Origin: Haloprofundus salinisoli
Lineage (GTDB): Archaea; Halobacteriota; Halobacteria; Halobacteriales; Haloferacaceae
Direction: 5' to 3'
Length of the DNA: 64,000 nucleotides
Assembly (NCBI RefSeq): GCF_020097815.1
Contig: NZ_CP083663.1
Span: forward strand, 1,302,001 to 1,366,000
Of the stretch, positions 49,389-58,421 are shown one piece after another; position 1 is the stretch's first letter; the number at the start of each line of letters is the position of its first letter. The position numbers and the translations under genes are program-made. The notes under the pieces are model-generated. The model was not told where the DNA came from. It saw only the letters and a program-made list of their open reading frames with translations, and did not search any database.

Positions 49389-52300
49389 TCACATGAAGTC
49401 CGCGATACCACTCTGTTTGTTCTTGTCGTTCTCGAAGACGCTCTCCAGGCTCTTCTTGAGCACTTCGAGGCGCTGTTTCGTGTAGTCGCGGCAGCCGAAC
49501 TCCTCGGCCACCTCGATGGCGGTGTCCATGTACTTGTTCACGGAGCCTTGGTGGACCGTGAGATTGACGCGCCCGCCGCACTCGCGGCAGTCGCCGGTGA
49601 GCGGCATTCTCCGATACTTCTCGCCGCAGTCGAGACAGCGCGTCTGCTGGCGCGAGAAGGCGCGGAGGTTGCCGATGAGGTCCGGCAGGAAGTGGTACTC
49701 GATGACGCGCTCTGCGACGTCCGTCTCGTCGACGGCGCGGAGTTTCCGCGCGAGGTGGAGCTGGGCGTCCATCTTCTCGGTCATCGACCCGAGCGTCTTG
49801 TAGGCGGAGAGCGCCGGGCCGAGGTGGATGTTCGAGGTGTCGTGGGTGTGGCGGAACTCCGAGTATTCGAGGTCGGTGCCCAGGTTGTCCTCGGCGATGG
49901 TGATGAGGTCCTCCACGTCGCCGGGGTCGACCATCTCCCGGGTCGCCTCGTAGAACTCCCGCGGGTACTGTCGCACGATGTCCATGTTGTGCGCCTCGTC
50001 GTCGATTTCGGAGGGGTCGATGCGCGAGGACATGACCAATGGTGCGTCCATCTGCCCGCCCCGTTTGTCGGGGAGAAACTCCTTCGAGAAGTTCAGCAGG
50101 CCGTCCATGAGGAGCATGACGCAGTCCTCGTCGCCGTCGCATTGACCGACGTAGAGGTCGTTGGCCACGAGCGTGTGCGTCTCCTCGACGGTGAGACAGT
50201 ACGTATGCTCTATGTCACTTTCGACGTACTCGACGGAGACAACTTCGTCGAGGAGTACGTCGCCACCGTCGCCGAAGAGCCGTTGCGAACGGAGTTCGGT
50301 CGCCGCCAGCACAGTATCTATCGTGGTTTGCTTCCGTTCGAGATGGAATCCGATTTCTTCGGCGAAGCGAACGGCGTTCTCCGAGGTTATCTTGAGAACG
50401 GTCGTCTCGAACACCGGTGACTCGTCGTAGAACTCAGCAACGACGCCCGAATTGACGGTGCGAACCTCGGAGTACGTCTTCGCCGCGATTCCGAACCGCT
50501 TGAGAAGACCGACGAGATCCTGCGAGAGTTCGTCACTAACCGTATGGGCACGAATCTCGATGCGGTCACCGGAGGCACTGCCGTCTCCGCTGAAGTACGC
50601 GGCGAGGAATGCGGCGACAACGCCGCGAGTGGAGGAAGTCACACAATCCGGAACGCGCTTCGACTCAGCACGGCCGCCTACGTCAAGGACATCAGAAAAC
50701 AGTGCTGTGACGAGGCGGCTGGATACCGTCACTTTCCACTTGTTCTCCTCGTAGGCCCCAATGCCGAGTGCGTCGGCGAAAGCGTCGATGACTGCCGTCC
50801 GTGCCTCTTCGTCTGGAATACAGATGGTCGTCTGGTAGAACTGGCCCACTTCACGCCGAGTAAACCCCTCAGCCGCGTAATATCCGAGGAGAGTGCCAAC
50901 GTCTTCATCGACCACTAACTGACGGGAAACGGTTGCCGTATCGCGGCGGATACCGAGATTGACTTCGGTAGGAACGAGGTCAACGATGTCGTCTTCGCCG
51001 ACCAGTTCGATGAGGATACTGACGGGGATGCTGTCTCTACTAACCCAGTTGTAGACCGTCGATTGACTAACTCCGAGCGTCTCGGCGGTAGCTTTACAGT
51101 AGCCTTTGCCGGACGTTGCATCGTCTAGCAGTGCTTTGAGTTGCTCGGTACCGAAGCCTCGAATTACGAGGTCTTCGTTCGGAATCGACTCGATGGCGAG
51201 GAACTCCTCTAAGAGGTCGACGGTGACATGATCTCCGTCGAAGGAAACAGCCTCCGGTGCGGGAAGTTCGTCGCCGACCAGGAGAGACTGAGCCTCTACT
51301 GGTTCGAGTCCTCGGTTCCATCGTCGGAGTTTGTGATCAGCTGTTACAATGAGCGTGCGACCACTCCGCGTTTCTACTTGAACCAAGTGGTCGGGTGACT
51401 GATGCTTCGAGATCGACTCCACACGGCTCAAGCACGGGCTGTCGTCGGGGCCAACAGCAGGAACGAGAACGTCTTCGTCCAACTCCTGCACTAGCGTCCC
51501 GAAGTCGTCCGTCTCAGGGTCGTCGAGCCGCGCTTCGACCAGCGATTCGATACTGTCGTAGTGCCACTCGCCCACCTCGTCCTCGAACCACACCTTCGTT
51601 TCCGGGTGGAAGCAGTTCCGACGCTTCGCGGCGTGGAAGTACGGATGCGCGTACCCCACCGCCGCGCTCGTGAACCCGACGACCCGCCCGACGACCGCCG
51701 CGGAGGTGTGCGGTGCCATCCCGAAGACGAGTTCGCCGATGAGGTCGTCGCGCTCGTTCACCTCGTAGAAGGCGGGGAGTCCGTAGTAGCTCTCTAGGAG
51801 GTCGTCGACGAAGTTCGCCGTCTTCAGCATGTGCTCGGCCGCGCCGTCCGAGAGGACGATGTCCTGCACTCTGAGTTCGAGCAGTTGGTCGTCGTGGCGC
51901 AGCGGTTCGCCGTCGATGTCGCGCTCGTAGCCGAGTTCGCGGAAGTGTTCGGCCGTCACGTCCAACTCTTCGGGTCTGACGGCGGTGACGGGCAGGTCGG
52001 TCATGTCGTAGCGGACCGTCCCGTCTTTGAACGCCGTGACGCCGTGTTTGGCGCGGAGAATCCCTTTCTCGATGGCTTCCGGCGTCTTGTGCGCCGAGGT
52101 GAGCCCCTTCACACCTTTCAGAATCTTGTACGAGGCTTTCCGCTCGCCGACGGCGTCCAAGGCCTCGGTGAGTTCGCGGCCGACGTCGACGTCGTGCCAG
52201 TCGGGGCTCTCGACGTCGCGCTCGCAGCGCGGGCAGACAACCCGACCACCTTCGTCGGGCTCGACCTCGATTTCGCAGTCGGCGCACTCGTAGTACGGTT

Positions 52301-54410
52301 CGGTGTGCCCGCCGCAGGAGGGGCAGTCCGGTTTGTACGTGCGTTCGCCGCAGGCGGCGCACTCGCGGCGGCCGACGCGCACGCCGACGACACCGCGTCG
52401 GCCCCGGTCGTCCATCTTCCGGGCCGCCTCGCCGACGTCGCGCTGGCTCCCGCCGGCCTCGCCGATGGGGAACAGCGTGTGGACTGCGGGTGAGAGGTCG
52501 CGGCTCTCGGATTTCTCGGGTCGGCCCATCCGGTTGCCGACGCGGGTCGGCGCGCGTTCCTGTATCGAGAAGGGCGCGACCTCGGTAGCGGCTTTGACGG
52601 CGTTGTCGCCGCCGTTCCAGCTGCGAGCCTCCGCGGAGAGGTCGTCGGCGTCCCACGTCTTCCGGAGGCCGTCGTCGACGCCGAGCGTCCGCGCGAACAG
52701 TCGCCACTCCGGGATGCGGAGCGCGTCGTCGGTCTGTGAGTGTTCGATGAGTAGGTGTTCGAGCGTGCGTCGCGTGGTCTCGGTGCGCTCGATGGCGAGA
52801 ATTCCGTCCACGAGTTCGCCCGCCGAGACGGCGTCGGCGAGCGCCTCGAACTCAGCGACCGAAATGTCGTGCCAGAGGTAGGTGAACTTCGGGTGCAGCG
52901 GCGCGTCGTACTCGGTGGCCCACTCCAGCGCCTGCTCGGCGGTCGGCGACTCGAGGTCGACGCGCGGCGAGTCCCGAAGCGCCTGTACGTCCGCGCCGGC
53001 GTGGTCGAGGTCCTGCACCCACCACTCGGGCGTGTAGGAGGCGGGCGCGAGCGGGTGGTTGTTTTCGACGAACTCGCCGTAGTTGACGAGGTACTCGCCG
53101 AGGTCGAGAATCTTCTCGACGCCGTTTCGGATCTCCAGCGCCTCCTCGGGGTCGTCGATGCGCCGGACGTCGCCGTTGGCGAGGCGGACCGTCGGCCCCT
53201 CGATGGAGTCGACGGGGACGACGCCGCCCGCCTTCCCGGGGCGTTCGGTCTTGATTTGCGTTCCCGTGGCGATGAAGTCGTCGACGATGTGCATCGTCGC
53301 CGGGTGGACGCCCGCCGTGGCGAAGCCGTGGTTCCGCGCGCGGCCGTATCTGAGTCGGAAGCCGCCCGCTTCGGAGGGGTGACCGAACACCGGGCGGCCG
53401 GCGATGAGGTCGCGCAGGAACTTGGTCGCGGGGTCGACGCGCGGCGGACCGTCGGGTTCGGCCGGGTCGGCCTCGGAGACGTCGCCCGCGTCGTCGGCCG
53501 CGTCGACCTCGGCGTCCGCTTTCTCGCTTTCGTCGGCGTCTTTACTCCCGTCTGGCTCCCCGTCGTCCCTGCCGATGGTGCCGTCGATGAGGTCCTGGAG
53601 CCACGGCCAGTCGACCTCGTCGAGTTGACGGGTGTAGCGCTGAATCTTCGGCGCTTTCAGCGCGATTCCCTCGGCCATGACGAGACACATCCCGCCGCGC
53701 GCGGAGTTGGTGTCGACGCGGTCGAGGTCGCGGTAGCCGGAGACTTCCTCGTCGCCGGTCGCCTCGCCGTCGAGCATGATGGGCATGTTCCGCGAGATGA
53801 AGCGCGTCTCCTTGTCCTTCGGCGAGTACTGCAGGCCGGTCTCCTTGTCGTACAGCGCGACTTCCTCGACGTAGCGTTCGACCTCGTCGTCGCGGGCTTT
53901 GTACTCGTCGAGGCCGATGAGCGTCCGCGTGTAGTCGGCGACGAGCACCGAGAGCGCCTGCGCCGTGCCACCCGCAGAGCGGATCGGCCCGGCGTAGTAG
54001 ACGTTGACGAACTCGGTGCCGTCGTCGTTCGAGAGGATCTCGACGCGGTCGATACCCTCGATGGGGGCGGCGACGACCCCTTCGGTGAGCAGCGCGACGG
54101 CCGTGCGGACCGCGCCCTCGACCTTCCCCGCGCGGGTGTCGTAGTCGCCGACGCGGCCCTCCGCGAAGTCCTCGGCGAGCGCCAGCGCCGCCTCCTCGCG
54201 GGACATCTGTTCCTCCAGTTCGCGGACGCGCTCGGCGACGCCCTCGATTTCGAGGATGTTCTCGACGCGGTCGGCCATGTCCTTGGCGACCGGAATTTCG
54301 ACTTCCGTTCCGGGGTCTCTGCCCTGCTCGCGGGCGGCGTCGGCGAGCTCGAAGGCCTCGTCGAGGCGGGTTTCGATGCGCGCGAAGTAGCGCTCGTCGT
54401 CCGGCCTCAC
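49389..54410 (-). CDS. polC: DNA polymerase II (PolD) large subunit DP2 with an intein
   Basis: 1673 aa precursor, starting GTG at 54410, one base after the stop of the PPC gene. DP2 features: FVNVYYAGPIRSAGGTAQAL, zinc motifs CAACGERTYKPDCPSCGG, CADCEIEVEPDEGGRVVCPRC, and the C-terminal CLDCGEKYRRMPLTGDCREC. Extein residues 1-932 and 1424-1673 total 1182, a normal haloarchaeal DP2 length. The intein splits HAAKRRN from CDGDEDCVMLL at the catalytic region. DP2 is the polymerase catalytic subunit of the replicative PolD. Confidence 0.97.
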   Translation of the reverse strand: MRPDDERYFARIETRLDEAFELADAAREQGRDPGTEVEIPVAKDMADRVENILEIEGVAERVRELEEQMSREEAALALAEDFAEGRVGDYDTRAGKVEGAVRTAVALLTEGVVAAPIEGIDRVEILSNDDGTEFVNVYYAGPIRSAGGTAQALSVLVADYTRTLIGLDEYKARDDEVERYVEEVALYDKETGLQYSPKDKETRFISRNMPIMLDGEATGDEEVSGYRDLDRVDTNSARGGMCLVMAEGIALKAPKIQRYTRQLDEVDWPWLQDLIDGTIGRDDGEPDGSKDADESEKADAEVDAADDAGDVSEADPAEPDGPPRVDPATKFLRDLIAGRPVFGHPSEAGGFRLRYGRARNHGFATAGVHPATMHIVDDFIATGTQIKTERPGKAGGVVPVDSIEGPTVRLANGDVRRIDDPEEALEIRNGVEKILDLGEYLVNYGEFVENNHPLAPASYTPEWWVQDLDHAGADVQALRDSPRVDLESPTAEQALEWATEYDAPLHPKFTYLWHDISVAEFEALADAVSAGELVDGILAIERTETTRRTLEHLLIEHSQTDDALRIPEWRLFARTLGVDDGLRKTWDADDLSAEARSWNGGDNAVKAATEVAPFSIQERAPTRVGNRMGRPEKSESRDLSPAVHTLFPIGEAGGSQRDVGEAARKMDDRGRRGVVGVRVGRRECAACGERTYKPDCPSCGGHTEPYYECADCEIEVEPDEGGRVVCPRCERDVESPDWHDVDVGRELTEALDAVGERKASYKILKGVKGLTSAHKTPEAIEKGILRAKHGVTAFKDGTVRYDMTDLPVTAVRPEELDVTAEHFRELGYERDIDGEPLRHDDQLLELRVQDIVLSDGAAEHMLKTANFVDDLLESYYGLPAFYEVNERDDLIGELVFGMAPHTSAAVVGRVVGFTSAAVGYAHPYFHAAKRRNCFHPETKVWFEDEVGEWHYDSIESLVEARLDDPETDDFGTLVQELDEDVLVPAVGPDDSPCLSRVESISKHQSPDHLVQVETRSGRTLIVTADHKLRRWNRGLEPVEAQSLLVGDELPAPEAVSFDGDHVTVDLLEEFLAIESIPNEDLVIRGFGTEQLKALLDDATSGKGYCKATAETLGVSQSTVYNWVSRDSIPVSILIELVGEDDIVDLVPTEVNLGIRRDTATVSRQLVVDEDVGTLLGYYAAEGFTRREVGQFYQTTICIPDEEARTAVIDAFADALGIGAYEENKWKVTVSSRLVTALFSDVLDVGGRAESKRVPDCVTSSTRGVVAAFLAAYFSGDGSASGDRIEIRAHTVSDELSQDLVGLLKRFGIAAKTYSEVRTVNSGVVAEFYDESPVFETTVLKITSENAVRFAEEIGFHLERKQTTIDTVLAATELRSQRLFGDGGDVLLDEVVSVEYVESDIEHTYCLTVEETHTLVANDLYVGQCDGDEDCVMLLMDGLLNFSKEFLPDKRGGQMDAPLVMSSRIDPSEIDDEAHNMDIVRQYPREFYEATREMVDPGDVEDLITIAEDNLGTDLEYSEFRHTHDTSNIHLGPALSAYKTLGSMTEKMDAQLHLARKLRAVDETDVAERVIEYHFLPDLIGNLRAFSRQQTRCLDCGEKYRRMPLTGDCRECGGRVNLTVHQGSVNKYMDTAIEVAEEFGCRDYTKQRLEVLKKSLESVFENDKNKQSGIADFM
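50142..51614 (-). mobile_element. PolC intein with LAGLIDADG-type homing endonuclease
   Basis: 491 aa (precursor residues 933-1423). It begins at Cys (CFHPETKVWFED), has block B TLIVTADHKLRRW, two DOD endonuclease blocks LLGYYAAEGFTRRE and FLAAYFSGDGSASG, a helix-turn-helix-like stretch TAETLGVSQSTVYNWVSRD, and block F EHTYCLTVEETHTLVAN. The last residue is Gln (DLYVGQ) before Cys+1, instead of the more common Asn, a variant also found in Pyrococcus PolII inteins. It inserts at the conserved RRN/CDGDEDC site, so it self-splices from the polymerase. Confidence 0.93.
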
Positions 54411-54411
54411 G

Positions 54412-54855
54412 TTAGAGCCAGAGGTCCAGGTCGGTCACGTCGTCGTGGTCGCGTTCGAGCGACTCGTCGAACGCGCGGAGGTACACCTCGCCGGCGAACA
54501 CCGTCGCGGCGTTGAGGTGACCCGCCAGCGCCTGTCCGCTCGGCCGCGAGAGCACGGCGTGGGTGTGCGCGAAGGGTTCGCCGTCGAGCAGCGCGACGTT
54601 GCCGACGCAGGCGGCGACCTCCAGCGGTTCGTCGAACTGGACGGAGCGGTACTCCTTGTCCGCCTGGTCGTAGAACCAGACGTCGGCGTCCTGCACCGCG
54701 CCCATCGCGTTGAACCACGCCGACTCGATCCCCTCGCGCTCGGCGAACTCCTCGATCTCCTCGCGCCAGTCCGCACCCGTTTCGAGTCGCGCCAGAAACT
54801 CTCGACTCGAAGTGACCTCCCGGTAGTTCATGGACCACTCGTTGCGGGGGACCAT
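54412..54855 (-). CDS. PPC-domain (DUF296) DNA-binding-like protein
   Basis: 147 aa from the ATG at 54855. The PPC core is clear: GNVALLDGEPFAHTHAVLSR followed by SGQALAGHLNAATVFAGEVY. Family members form trimers with a metal-binding His site (FAHTHAVL) and in plants pair with AT-hooks. In archaea the function is unknown, yet the gene is almost always next to polC. Here it precedes polC by one base and must be co-transcribed. Confidence 0.85.
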   Translation of the reverse strand: MVPRNEWSMNYREVTSSREFLARLETGADWREEIEEFAEREGIESAWFNAMGAVQDADVWFYDQADKEYRSVQFDEPLEVAACVGNVALLDGEPFAHTHAVLSRPSGQALAGHLNAATVFAGEVYLRAFDESLERDHDDVTDLDLWL

Positions 54856-54895
54856 CAAAAAAGTTCAGTGTTCGCGGGGCAGGTGGCGGGAATCG

Positions 54896-54927
54896 ATGCG
54901 AGCGAACCACGAACCAATGCGAGCGAA
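54896..54927. promoter_or_regulatory. Two 11-bp direct repeats upstream of the PPC-polC operon
   Basis: ATGCGAGCGAA occurs at 54896-54906 and 54917-54927, 21 bp apart, two helical turns, so both face the same side of the DNA. They lie 41-72 bp before the PPC start. They could be an operator for the polymerase operon, or a low-complexity coincidence. Confidence 0.4.
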
Positions 54928-54977
54928 ACGCAAACCGACGTACGCGGGAGGTGGCGCCCGAGCGAGACGAACGAAGC

Positions 54978-54999
54978 GGGTACGGACCGGTACGTACCC
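54978..54999. promoter_or_regulatory. Inverted repeat upstream of the 5'-nucleotidase gene
   Basis: GGGTACG (54978-54984) and CGTACCC (54993-54999) form a 7-bp inverted repeat with an 8-bp spacer. It is about 25 bp before the TAATATTTAC box and so near the probable promoter. Confidence 0.35.
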
Positions 55000-55086
55000 G
55001 AACGGAGCGGTCGAGAGACGCAGTAATATTTACAGACAGATAATAGCATGTTTTTTCAACCGTCTTCGCCAGTTTCCGCCTGCCAC

Positions 55087-56994
55087 ATGTCATCGAAACA
55101 CCGGTTCGAGCGACGTGAGTTCCTGAAGACCACGGGCGCGCTACTCGGCGGTGCGGCGCTGTCGACGAACGTCGCCGCCGCGGAGACGGAGACGCTGACG
55201 ATTCTCTCGTACAACGACGTTCAGAACGCGGCGGCGGAGGACACGACGCTGCCGCGGTTGGCGACGCTCGTCGAACAGCGTCGGGCGGCGGCCGACGGAC
55301 CGGTCGTCGTCCTCGGCGCGGGCGACCAGATCGGCCCGCACGCGCTGTCTCCGGTGTCGGAGTGGCGCGCGCCCGTCGAGGCGCTCGCCGTCATCGACCC
55401 GGACGCCGACACGGTCGGCAACCACGAGTTCGACTACGGCGTCGACGGGTTCGCCGAGGCCGCCGAGGCCTCCTCGTTTCCGTGGGTCGCTACGAACCTC
55501 GTGTACGAGGACAGCGAGGAGCCGGTCGCGGGTGCCGAGCGGTACGTCGTCGTCGAGCGCGGCGGCGTCCGCGTCGGCGTGCTCGGCACCATCTACCAGG
55601 GACTCGACGGGTCGGTCAGCGACGACCTCGGCGCGGCGGGGCTGACGGTGCGCGACCCCGTCGAGACGGTCGACGAGTACGAGACGATACTCCGCGAGGA
55701 GGAGGACGCCGACGTCGTCGTCGTGCTCAATCACATCGGCGTCAGGTCCGCCGAGGAACTCGCCGAGGCAACCGACGTCGACGTCGTGCTCGCGGGCCAC
55801 GACGAGCAGGCGTACGAACCGAGCCTCGTCTCCGGAACCGTCGTCAGCGAGGCCGAGGCGAACGCGAACCACCTCAGCGAGATTCACCTCGCGGTCGAAG
55901 ACGGGGCGGTCACCGCCGCCGAGGGCGAACTGCTCGAAACCGCGGACGTAGAGAAGAACGAGCGGGTCTCGGAGATAATCAACGAGTACCGCGCGGAGGT
56001 CAACCTCGACGAGGTCATCGCGACCACCGAAACAGAGCTCGACGCGAGCGCGAACCTCAATTACCACGAAGAGACCGCCATCGGGAACCTCATCACCGAC
56101 GCGATGCGGGAGCGAACCGACGCCGACGTCGCCATCACGAACTCGGGTGGCATCCGCTCGGACGCCGCCTACGGACCCGGCGAACTCACCGGCGGCGACG
56201 TGTTCAACGTGCTCCCGTTCGCCAACACGCTCACGACGCTCGAACTGACGGGCGAGGAGCTCGTCGAGACGCTCGCCAGTCAGGTCGTGACCCTGGAGAG
56301 CGAGGTCGGTCAGCAGTACGGCGCGGAGGTCAGCCAACAGGTCAGCGGCGTCCGCTTCGAGTGGATCGGCCACGAGGGCGAAGAGCTCGTCCGTGACGTC
56401 TACGTCGGCGGCGAACCGATCGACCCCGCGGAGACGTACGCCGTCGCGGTCAACTCTTACATGGCGGGCGGCGGCAGCGGCTTCCCGCTGTCGGACAAAC
56501 CGGTGCTCGACGAGACGGACGAACTGCTGGCGCCGGCGGTCATCGCGTACCTGAAACAGCGCGGCACCGTCGCGCCGACCGTCGAAGGACGGATGCAGCG
56601 CGTCGACTCGACGTTCGGCAACGAACCCGAAGTTCGGGTCGACGGTCGCGGCCGCGTGGTCATCTATCTCGACGAACTCGACGACTTCGAGGGACTCGGC
56701 GAGCGCGTCGAACTGTGGACGAAGACAGGCGAGGCGGTCGAACCCGAGGCCGTCGTCGACGGCGACGACGGACTGGTGGTCCGCTTCGACGACGCCGCGG
56801 TCGCGCAGATGGTCGACGGCGAAGGCGAGGTTCCCCTCGACCTCTACGTCGACTACGACTCCGGCGAGTACGACCGCATCTACTTCGACTCCTCGCGGGC
56901 GAACGCCGACGTCACCGCGACGGTGACCGAGCGCAGTCGCGGCGACGAGCGCGGACGCGGTCGGAGTCGGCAGCGCAGCGCCCCGACGCGGTAA
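55087..56994 (+). CDS. Tat-exported 5'-nucleotidase-family metallophosphatase
   Basis: 635 aa. The Tat signal RREFLKTTGALLGGAALS lies near residue 10. The N-terminal metallophosphatase domain has GNHEFDYG (H113) but the first motif reads SYNDVQNA (D44, Q46) and the later GHxH motif reads AGHDEQ (H238, E240), both altered from the usual ND-x-H and GHxH. The C-terminal nucleotidase domain is normal: ITNSGGIRSD, VFNVLPFANTL and GGGSGFPL. About 90 extra C-terminal residues form a probable accessory domain. It is secreted and probably acts on nucleotides or cyclic phosphates. Confidence 0.86.
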   Translation: MSSKHRFERREFLKTTGALLGGAALSTNVAAAETETLTILSYNDVQNAAAEDTTLPRLATLVEQRRAAADGPVVVLGAGDQIGPHALSPVSEWRAPVEALAVIDPDADTVGNHEFDYGVDGFAEAAEASSFPWVATNLVYEDSEEPVAGAERYVVVERGGVRVGVLGTIYQGLDGSVSDDLGAAGLTVRDPVETVDEYETILREEEDADVVVVLNHIGVRSAEELAEATDVDVVLAGHDEQAYEPSLVSGTVVSEAEANANHLSEIHLAVEDGAVTAAEGELLETADVEKNERVSEIINEYRAEVNLDEVIATTETELDASANLNYHEETAIGNLITDAMRERTDADVAITNSGGIRSDAAYGPGELTGGDVFNVLPFANTLTTLELTGEELVETLASQVVTLESEVGQQYGAEVSQQVSGVRFEWIGHEGEELVRDVYVGGEPIDPAETYAVAVNSYMAGGGSGFPLSDKPVLDETDELLAPAVIAYLKQRGTVAPTVEGRMQRVDSTFGNEPEVRVDGRGRVVIYLDELDDFEGLGERVELWTKTGEAVEPEAVVDGDDGLVVRFDDAAVAQMVDGEGEVPLDLYVDYDSGEYDRIYFDSSRANADVTATVTERSRGDERGRGRSRQRSAPTR

Positions 56995-57010
56995 CCGCGC
57001 GTCGACGCCG

Positions 57011-57015
57011 TTTTT
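57011..57015 (+). terminator. Possible T5 terminator after the 5'-nucleotidase gene
   Basis: A five-T run 17 bp past the stop is consistent with a weak archaeal terminator. No other evidence. Confidence 0.35.
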
Positions 57016-57130
57016 CGGTGGAGCTGCGACGGAGGTCCGGGGAGGCCGGGTGGCTCAGACGAGAGAGCGGTACGCTCGGCTCACGAAGAGAGCCACGCAA
57101 AAAGGCGGTCGTCGGTCGGGGGCGAGACGT

Positions 57131-57301
57131 TCAGCACCACTCGGCGAGTACCGGGGCGTCGGCCGCTCGCATCGAAAGCCAGGCGTCGTCTCGCGTAATA
57201 TCTGCGATGATGAGCTCCGCGCTGCGAGGAGAGGAGGAATCCACCGAGGCCATGACCTCGGCGTCCGGGACATCGACGGCTGCCGTCGCTTCCGGCGTCA
57301 T
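57131..57301 (-). CDS. Small haloarchaeal protein (DUF7556-like)
   Basis: 56 aa from the ATG at 57301. MTPEATAAVDVPDAEVMASV is followed by ELIIADITRDDAWLSM and the ending APVLAEWC. I recall a DUF7556 family with this pattern, but the name is from memory. A TTTATTAC box near 57324-57331 is placed 23-30 bp upstream, consistent with a leaderless transcript. The longer start at 57361 is not needed. The function is unknown. Confidence 0.75.
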   Translation of the reverse strand: MTPEATAAVDVPDAEVMASVDSSSPRSAELIIADITRDDAWLSMRAADAPVLAEWC

Positions 57302-57330
57302 GTATGGGATGTTATCGCATGGGGTAATAA

Positions 57331-57377
57331 ACACACCGAAACGACAGGCCAGTTGTCCCACTCTACTGGCGGTGTGT
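57331..57377. promoter_or_regulatory. Interrupted inverted repeat upstream of the DUF7556-like gene
   Basis: ACACACC (57331-57337) and GCCAGT (57348-57353) pair with the uninterrupted ACTGGCGGTGTGT (57365-57377), giving a 13-bp stem with a 10-base bulge on one side and an 11-base loop. The TATA element of the adjacent small gene lies at its left edge. It could be a regulator site or the end of a small element. Confidence 0.45.
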
Positions 57378-57562
57378 TCGTGGAGTTGAATGACGCAGAG
57401 AGCGCGTGAAAACGCCGATTTCCGGAAAGCAGTCGGTCTCGCCTAGAATAGGTAATGGGTTTACAGGAAGCGAAACGGTATTAACGGAGAACCGAGGGTC
57501 CGAACGGGACCGACCACCACACCTTCGCAGAGTACAAGAGGTGCGAGAGAGTACGCGACGCT

Positions 57563-58420
57563 ATGCAAGTCGCCGACGCTATGACGCCCCGCGAGGAGGT
57601 CGTGACGGTCGAACTCCCAGGCACGCGGGACGACGTACTCGAGTATCTCCAAGAGCGCGGTTTTTCCTCCGTTCCGGTCGTCAAACAGACCGACGACGGC
57701 GAGGAGTACCGCGGTCTCGTCTCCCGCGACGATCTCATCGAACACCCCGACGAGGACCAACTCGCCATCCTGATGCGGGAGGTCCCGACGACGACGCCCG
57801 ACACCGACCTGACCGACGCCGTGCAACTGATGCTCCGCGAGGGCGCACGCCGCGTCCCCGTCGTCGAGACCGGCGGCACGACGACGCTCGTCGGTATCGT
57901 CACCATCACCGACGTGGTCCACGCCATCGCCCGCGGCGACGTCGACGGCGAGACGGAGGTCGGCGAGCTCGCCGCGACGGATATCAACACGGCGTATCAG
58001 GGGACGCCGCTGACGGTCGCCGAGCGCGAAATCTACTACGCGAACGTGCCGTACGCCGTCGTCCTCGGCGACGAGGGAACCATGTCCGGTATCCTCACCG
58101 AAGTCGACATCATCGAAGTCGCCCGCGTCGTCGAGGGCGAGGACGAGACCGGCGACTCGATGGCCAACCAGGACGACGAGTGGATGTGGGAAGGCATCAA
58201 AGCCGTCGGCAACCGCTACATCCCGACCCGGAACGTCGAGATTCCGACCGAACCCGTCTCCGAGTTCATGACGAGCGACCTCGTCACCCTGACGCGCCGG
58301 AAGACGGCGCAGAAAGCCGCCCAGCAGATGATCACGAACGACATCGAACAGATTCCGATGGTCAGCGGCGACGAGCTCGTCGGCGTCGTTCGCGACGTGA
58401 ACCTGCTGGAGGCGCTCTGA
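57563..58420 (+). CDS. Four-CBS-domain protein
   Basis: 285 aa. Four CBS units: AMTPREEVVTVELPG, then PTTTPDTDLTDAVQLMLRE with VGIVTITDVVHAIA, then DINTAYQGTPLTVAEREIYY and finally SEFMTSDLVTLTRRKTAQKA. It should bind adenine nucleotides and sense energy status. It precedes glyS by one base, and the CBS-glyS pairing is common in haloarchaea, so the two probably form an operon. Any regulation of translation is inferred only. Confidence 0.9.
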   Translation: MQVADAMTPREEVVTVELPGTRDDVLEYLQERGFSSVPVVKQTDDGEEYRGLVSRDDLIEHPDEDQLAILMREVPTTTPDTDLTDAVQLMLREGARRVPVVETGGTTTLVGIVTITDVVHAIARGDVDGETEVGELAATDINTAYQGTPLTVAEREIYYANVPYAVVLGDEGTMSGILTEVDIIEVARVVEGEDETGDSMANQDDEWMWEGIKAVGNRYIPTRNVEIPTEPVSEFMTSDLVTLTRRKTAQKAAQQMITNDIEQIPMVSGDELVGVVRDVNLLEAL

Positions 58421-58421
58421 G

